The translations under genes and the position numbers were made by a program. Positions 5,641 to 8,991 of a DNA stretch of 8,991 nt are shown here, piece after piece (position 1 is the stretch's first letter; each line of letters begins with the position of its first letter). The stretch lies in the NCBI GenBank assembly GCA_900549805.1, contig URPV01000049.1, positions 1-8,991 of the forward strand, read 5' to 3'. The notes below the pieces were generated by a model. That model had not been told where the DNA came from. It saw nothing but the letters and a program-made list of their open reading frames with translations, and made no database searches. The stretch is from an uncultured Veillonella sp. (GTDB taxonomy: Bacteria > Bacillota > Negativicutes > Veillonellales > Veillonellaceae).

Positions 5641-6849
5641 TTAATTGAATTTAATCTTGAGGAATTTACGCTTCCCTACTTGTACGATCATACCTTCTTC
5701 GAGGGTAATATTTTCTTCTTGGTATTTTTCGCCATTGATTTTGAAAGCTCCAGCCTTAATAGACCGACGCGCTTCCCCATTAGAGGCAGTCAGGCCTGCA
5801 TCTGTACAGAATTGAGGAATAAAGATTTCCCCTTCTGGTTTATCCATGACATATTCTGGAATATCCGTAGGCAAAGCCCGTTTTTGGAAGACCGTTTTAA
5901 AGTGTTCTTCCGCAGCAGCAGCTGCCTCTTCCCCATGGTAGAGACGGACGATAGTGCGTGCTAATTGCATCTTAACATCACGAGGATGAACCTGATTAGC
6001 TTCTAATTTAGCCGCTAAGTCTTCTTGGTCTTCGATGGACATATCCGTTACGAGCATGAAGTAACGCATCATCAATTCATCCGGAATGGACATGGCCTTA
6101 CCATACATTTCGTTCGGCTCTTCATCAATACCAATGTAGTTGCCCAAGGATTTAGACATCTTTTGTACACCGTCAAGACCTTCTAAGATTGGCATGAGCA
6201 TAGCCACTTGTGGCTCCATACCATCTTGCTGTTGAAGATGACGCCCCATGAGAACGTTAAAGGTTTGATCTGTACCGCCAAATTCTACATCTGCATGAAT
6301 CTCTACGGAATCTTGCCCTTGCATGAGTGGATAGAAGAACTCATGAACAGCAATCGGACGCCCTTCTGTGTAGCGCTTGTGGAAATCATCCCGCTCCATC
6401 ATACGAGCTACGGTATATTTAGAAGCCAACCGCAACACGTCGGCAAAGTTATACTTGGACAACCATTCAGAGTTATCCCGAACAATAGTCTTGTCTGGGT
6501 CCAGGATTTTAAAGATTTGGTCTTTATAGGTAGCCGCATTTTGTGCTACTTGTTCAGCTGTCAACGGCGGACGAGTGGTAGACTTACCAGAAGGGTCACC
6601 AATTTGAGCGGTAAAACCACCGATAATGATGACAACTTGATGGCCCAGGTCTTGGAAGGCTTTCAATTTACGGATAGGTACGGTGTGACCTAAGTGAATA
6701 TCAGGTGCTGTAGGATCCAGGCCCAATTTAACCACAAGTGGTTTATTTTCTTTTACAGATTTTTCGAGTTTCTTGAGCAAGTCCTCACGTGGGATAATAT
6801 CCGCTACACCGTGAGCGAGAATGCGCATTTGTTCTTGAGCTGAAAGCAT
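5641..6849 (-). CDS. tyrS: Tyrosyl-tRNA synthetase
   Basis: This class I aminoacyl-tRNA synthetase charges tRNA-Tyr with tyrosine in the cytoplasm. The 402-residue protein has a Rossmann catalytic domain with LGLDPTAPDIHLGH (HIGH-type motif H52-L-G-H55), a GDPSGKSTTRPPL segment near 84-96, VEFGGTDQTFNVL near 188-200, and the class signature K230-M-S-K-S234. A C-terminal S4 RNA-binding domain follows (about 340-402, with NGEARRSIKAGAFKINGEK). The HLGH form and the order of motifs place it in the TyrZ-like (type 2) branch rather than with B. subtilis TyrS. ATG at 6849 has AAGGAG seven bases upstream. A well-formed promoter gives a leader of only about 48 bases, too short for the T-box riboswitch that often controls this gene in Firmicutes. 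A perfect terminator follows, so it looks monocistronic. Confidence 0.97.
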   Translation of the reverse strand: MLSAQEQMRILAHGVADIIPREDLLKKLEKSVKENKPLVVKLGLDPTAPDIHLGHTVPIRKLKAFQDLGHQVVIIIGGFTAQIGDPSGKSTTRPPLTAEQVAQNAATYKDQIFKILDPDKTIVRDNSEWLSKYNFADVLRLASKYTVARMMERDDFHKRYTEGRPIAVHEFFYPLMQGQDSVEIHADVEFGGTDQTFNVLMGRHLQQQDGMEPQVAMLMPILEGLDGVQKMSKSLGNYIGIDEEPNEMYGKAMSIPDELMMRYFMLVTDMSIEDQEDLAAKLEANQVHPRDVKMQLARTIVRLYHGEEAAAAAEEHFKTVFQKRALPTDIPEYVMDKPEGEIFIPQFCTDAGLTASNGEARRSIKAGAFKINGEKYQEENITLEEGMIVQVGKRKFLKIKFN

Positions 6850-6903
6850 AATCGTCTCCTTATCTTCTAGACCCTGGGGCTATCACATCTATTACATTAT
6901 GTT

Positions 6904-6933
6904 ATTATATAAAACCTCTATTAAGGGGGTCAA
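6904..6933 (-). promoter_or_regulatory. tyrS promoter
   Basis: On the - strand TTGACC (6933-6928) is followed by 18 bases and a perfect TATAAT (6909-6904). This is a strong sigma-A type promoter, with the transcript expected to start near 6897. Its -35 box lies back-to-back with the promoter of the divergent penicillin-binding protein gene. Confidence 0.8.
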
Positions 6934-6954
6934 CTACTGGAAAGTGGCTAAATA

Positions 6955-6963
6955 TGCTATAAT
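6955..6963 (+). promoter_or_regulatory. Extended -10 promoter for the PBP1A gene
   Basis: TATAAT at 6958-6963 is preceded by TGC (6955-6957), which makes an extended -10 element. Seventeen bases upstream is TACTGG (6935-6940), a poor -35, as is common for extended -10 promoters. The start point would be near 6970, leaving about 60 bases of leader. Confidence 0.65.
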
Positions 6964-6997
6964 ACTATAGATTAATATACATCAAACAAGGTATTAT

Positions 6998-7033
6998 ATG
7001 CCTTTATTCATGGTAACAACGAGGTATTCATGA
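6998..7033 (+). CDS. Possible 11-residue leader ORF overlapping the PBP1A start
   Basis: ATG at 6998 opens an 11-codon frame (MPLFMVTTRYS) that ends with TGA at 7031-7033 and overlaps the PBP1A start codon by four bases (ATGA at 7030-7033). AAGG at 6988-6991 lies six bases upstream and could serve as its ribosome binding site. The PBP1A binding site GAGG (7021-7024) lies inside this short frame, so translation of one could be coupled to the other. The peptide resembles nothing I recognise, and an ORF this short can arise by chance. Confidence 0.3.
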   Translation: MPLFMVTTRYS

Positions 7034-8991
7034 GTACACAAAATAAGCCTACAAGACGGTCTCGTAGCAGCCTAAGAGCTTCTAAGCCTCCTAAGGGAAC
7101 GCCGGTGAAGCGCCTCATTTGGATTATTTCCATACTCTTTGTTTTGATTGTAGCTGGTGCAGGTTGTGGTTTTATTTCCGCCACCATGCAAAGCTTGCCT
7201 GACGTAGGAAATGTAAAACCCCCTGCTTCATCGCAAATCTATGATGTGCATGGCAACCTAATCACCACAGTGCACGCCACAGAAAATCGTTTGCCTGTCC
7301 CATTGTCACAAATTCCTAAGAATTTGCAAAATGCCTTCATAGCAACGGAAGACTCCCGCTTCTACTCCCACCACGGGATTGACCCGATTGGCGTCCTCCG
7401 TGCTGTTGCGGTAAACGTTGTTCGGTCAGGTGTATCAGAAGGTGGTTCTACCATCACCCAACAGTTGGCTCGTAACGCCTTCCTCAACCAAGACCGAACC
7501 TTCAAGCGTAAGATTTCTGAAGCCCTCTTGGCCCTACAAATTGAAAAACGCTACTCTAAGGATGAAATCCTTAACATGTACATGAACCAAATCTACTTTG
7601 GTCAAGGGGCCTATGGGGTTGAATCCGCTGCCCACATCTATTTTGGCAAGGACGTTAAGGACCTCAACCTGGCTCAGTGTTCACTCTTGGCCGGCCTCCC
7701 ACAAAGTCCTAACTACTACTCACCTTTCAACAACCTAGAAGCAGCTAAGACACGTCAAGCTACAGTATTGAGCCAAATGGTAAAATATGGCTACATCGAT
7801 CAAGCTACAGCTGACGAAGCTAAAAATGCTGACCTAAGCCTCATTTCTAAGGACCAAGCCGAACAAGTAAAAGACAACAACAACGCCTCTTACTTCACCG
7901 ACTATGTCATCCAAGAAATCTCTGAAAAATACGGTGATGATGCTATTTACAAGGATGGCCTTAAGATTTATACCACCCTTGATATGGATGCCCAAGATGC
8001 AGCTGTTCGCGCTATGCGTAACCTGCCTAATTTCTACACAGATGATCAAGGCTTGACCCAACCACAAGGGGCTTTAGTTGCTATCAATCCTCACAATGGT
8101 TATATTGTAGCTATGGTGGGCGGTCGTGGTAACGACTCCTTCAACCGGGCTACCCAAGCCTACCGTCAAACGGGCTCTGCCTTTAAACCATTCGTTTATT
8201 TAGCAGCTATCCAAAAGGGAATGACCCCTGGCACTACCATTGTGGATGATGAAGTCAACTACAATGGATGGACGCCTAAGAACTATGACAAGAAACACTA
8301 TGGCAAGGTAACCCTCCGCTATGCCCTCGCTCACTCCATCAACATCCCAGCTGTTAAGTTGGCAGATGAAGTGGGCATGAGCAAGGTCATAGACCTAGCT
8401 AAGTCCATGGGTATTTCTACCCTTCAACCAGAGGATAATAACTTATCCTCTGCACTGGGTGGTCTCACAAAGGGCGTATCTCCATTAGATATGGCCGTTG
8501 CCTATGCAACCCTCGCTAACGGCGGTGTACATGTGAAACCTACGGCTATCACCAAGATTGTTGACCGCAATGGCAATGTCTTGGAGGAAAACACCATTGA
8601 AGAAAATCGTGTTGTAGATGAAAAAGATGCCTATGTTTTAACGAACATGTTGGAATCCGTAATTACCGACGGTACTGGTGGTAATGCTGCTATCGGTCGT
8701 CCATTAGCTGGTAAGACAGGTACTACTGATGATTCTAAGGATGCTTGGTTCGTAGGCTACACACCTGACCTGGCAACGGCTGTTTGGATGGGTGATGACT
8801 ATGGGTCCCAAACCCTCCACGGTATCACCGGTGCCGATACACCTGCCATCATCTTCCGCGAGTTCATGGCCCACGCCTTAGCTAATACACCAGCTAGTGA
8901 CTTTAATGTTCCACCAGGAGCTGCTGACATAGCCAACCAAGGTTACCACCAACCTGCTGCCAAGGAAGCTCCTAAAGAAGAAGTCAAAGAT
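7030..8991 (+). CDS. Class A penicillin-binding protein (PBP1A family), 5' part
   Basis: This membrane-anchored enzyme polymerises lipid II with its glycosyltransferase domain and cross-links the peptides with its transpeptidase domain. The 654 visible residues run to the window edge without a stop. In order they show: a basic cytoplasmic N-terminus; a membrane anchor (about 29-50, LIWIISILFVLIVAG); the GT51 domain (about 75-250) with catalytic E107 in ATEDSRFYSHHG, GGSTITQQLARN (138-149) and KRKISEALLALQIEKRYSK (159-177); and the transpeptidase domain with all three motifs, S383-A-F-K386 in RQTGSAFKP, S436-I-N438 and K562-T-G564. After residue 625 the sequence becomes rich in Pro, Ala, Lys and Glu, a probable low-complexity outer tail. 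ATG at 7030 has GAGG five bases upstream. It is divergent from tyrS. mrcA/ponA-type names would fit, but I assign no symbol. Confidence 0.95.
   Translation, partial: MSTQNKPTRRSRSSLRASKPPKGTPVKRLIWIISILFVLIVAGAGCGFISATMQSLPDVGNVKPPASSQIYDVHGNLITTVHATENRLPVPLSQIPKNLQNAFIATEDSRFYSHHGIDPIGVLRAVAVNVVRSGVSEGGSTITQQLARNAFLNQDRTFKRKISEALLALQIEKRYSKDEILNMYMNQIYFGQGAYGVESAAHIYFGKDVKDLNLAQCSLLAGLPQSPNYYSPFNNLEAAKTRQATVLSQMVKYGYIDQATADEAKNADLSLISKDQAEQVKDNNNASYFTDYVIQEISEKYGDDAIYKDGLKIYTTLDMDAQDAAVRAMRNLPNFYTDDQGLTQPQGALVAINPHNGYIVAMVGGRGNDSFNRATQAYRQTGSAFKPFVYLAAIQKGMTPGTTIVDDEVNYNGWTPKNYDKKHYGKVTLRYALAHSINIPAVKLADEVGMSKVIDLAKSMGISTLQPEDNNLSSALGGLTKGVSPLDMAVAYATLANGGVHVKPTAITKIVDRNGNVLEENTIEENRVVDEKDAYVLTNMLESVITDGTGGNAAIGRPLAGKTGTTDDSKDAWFVGYTPDLATAVWMGDDYGSQTLHGITGADTPAIIFREFMAHALANTPASDFNVPPGAADIANQGYHQPAAKEAPKEEVKD

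Noticed and set aside
7834..8067. Open frame of 77 codons on the - strand inside the PBP1A gene
   Set aside because: It lies antisense to the conserved region between the glycosyltransferase and transpeptidase domains and shows no features of its own.

Overview
This window looks like chromosomal DNA from a low-to-medium GC Firmicute, most likely a Negativicutes member (Veillonella-like). That taxonomic call is an inference from the gene families, the pairing of a CcpN-type repressor with a PpsR-type kinase, the strong AGGAGG-type ribosome binding sites and the many intrinsic terminators; no marker gene settles it. The content is mostly housekeeping and central metabolism. I see no mobile element, CRISPR array, rRNA or tRNA.

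Layout. (1) Positions 1-140, + strand: the 3' end of rpmB (ribosomal protein L28), closed by a strong terminator at 167-196. (2) Positions 237-2974, - strand, read right to left: a CcpN-like HTH/CBS repressor, the PEP synthase regulatory kinase/pyrophosphorylase ppsR, and an HD-domain dGTPase-like gene ending at a bidirectional terminator. A hairpin lies across the start of the repressor gene and another lies between ppsR and dgt. (3) Positions 2975-5350, - strand: ppsA (PEP synthase) with a clear sigma-A type promoter. (4) Positions 5351-5640: the ppsA promoter region, with repeated motifs on both sides of the promoter, and the tyrS terminator. (5) Positions 5641-6849, - strand: tyrS. (6) Positions 6850-7029: a divergent promoter region between tyrS and a penicillin-binding protein gene, including a possible 11-residue leader ORF. 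(7) Positions 7030-8991, + strand: a class A (PBP1A-type) penicillin-binding protein, open at the right edge of the window.

How the genes fit together. ppsA, the CcpN-like gene and ppsR form a compact gluconeogenic unit: the enzyme that makes PEP from pyruvate, a candidate transcriptional repressor of gluconeogenesis, and the bifunctional enzyme known to switch PEP synthase off and on by phosphorylating the threonine next to its catalytic histidine. In an organism living on lactate or other organic acids this would be a main control point of carbon flow, which is inference. The most interesting non-coding signal is a perfect 13-bp inverted repeat that looks like an intrinsic terminator but holds the best ribosome binding site of the CcpN-like gene in its stem and the ATG in its loop. 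I do not see a wholly new multi-gene system; the notable points are regulatory.
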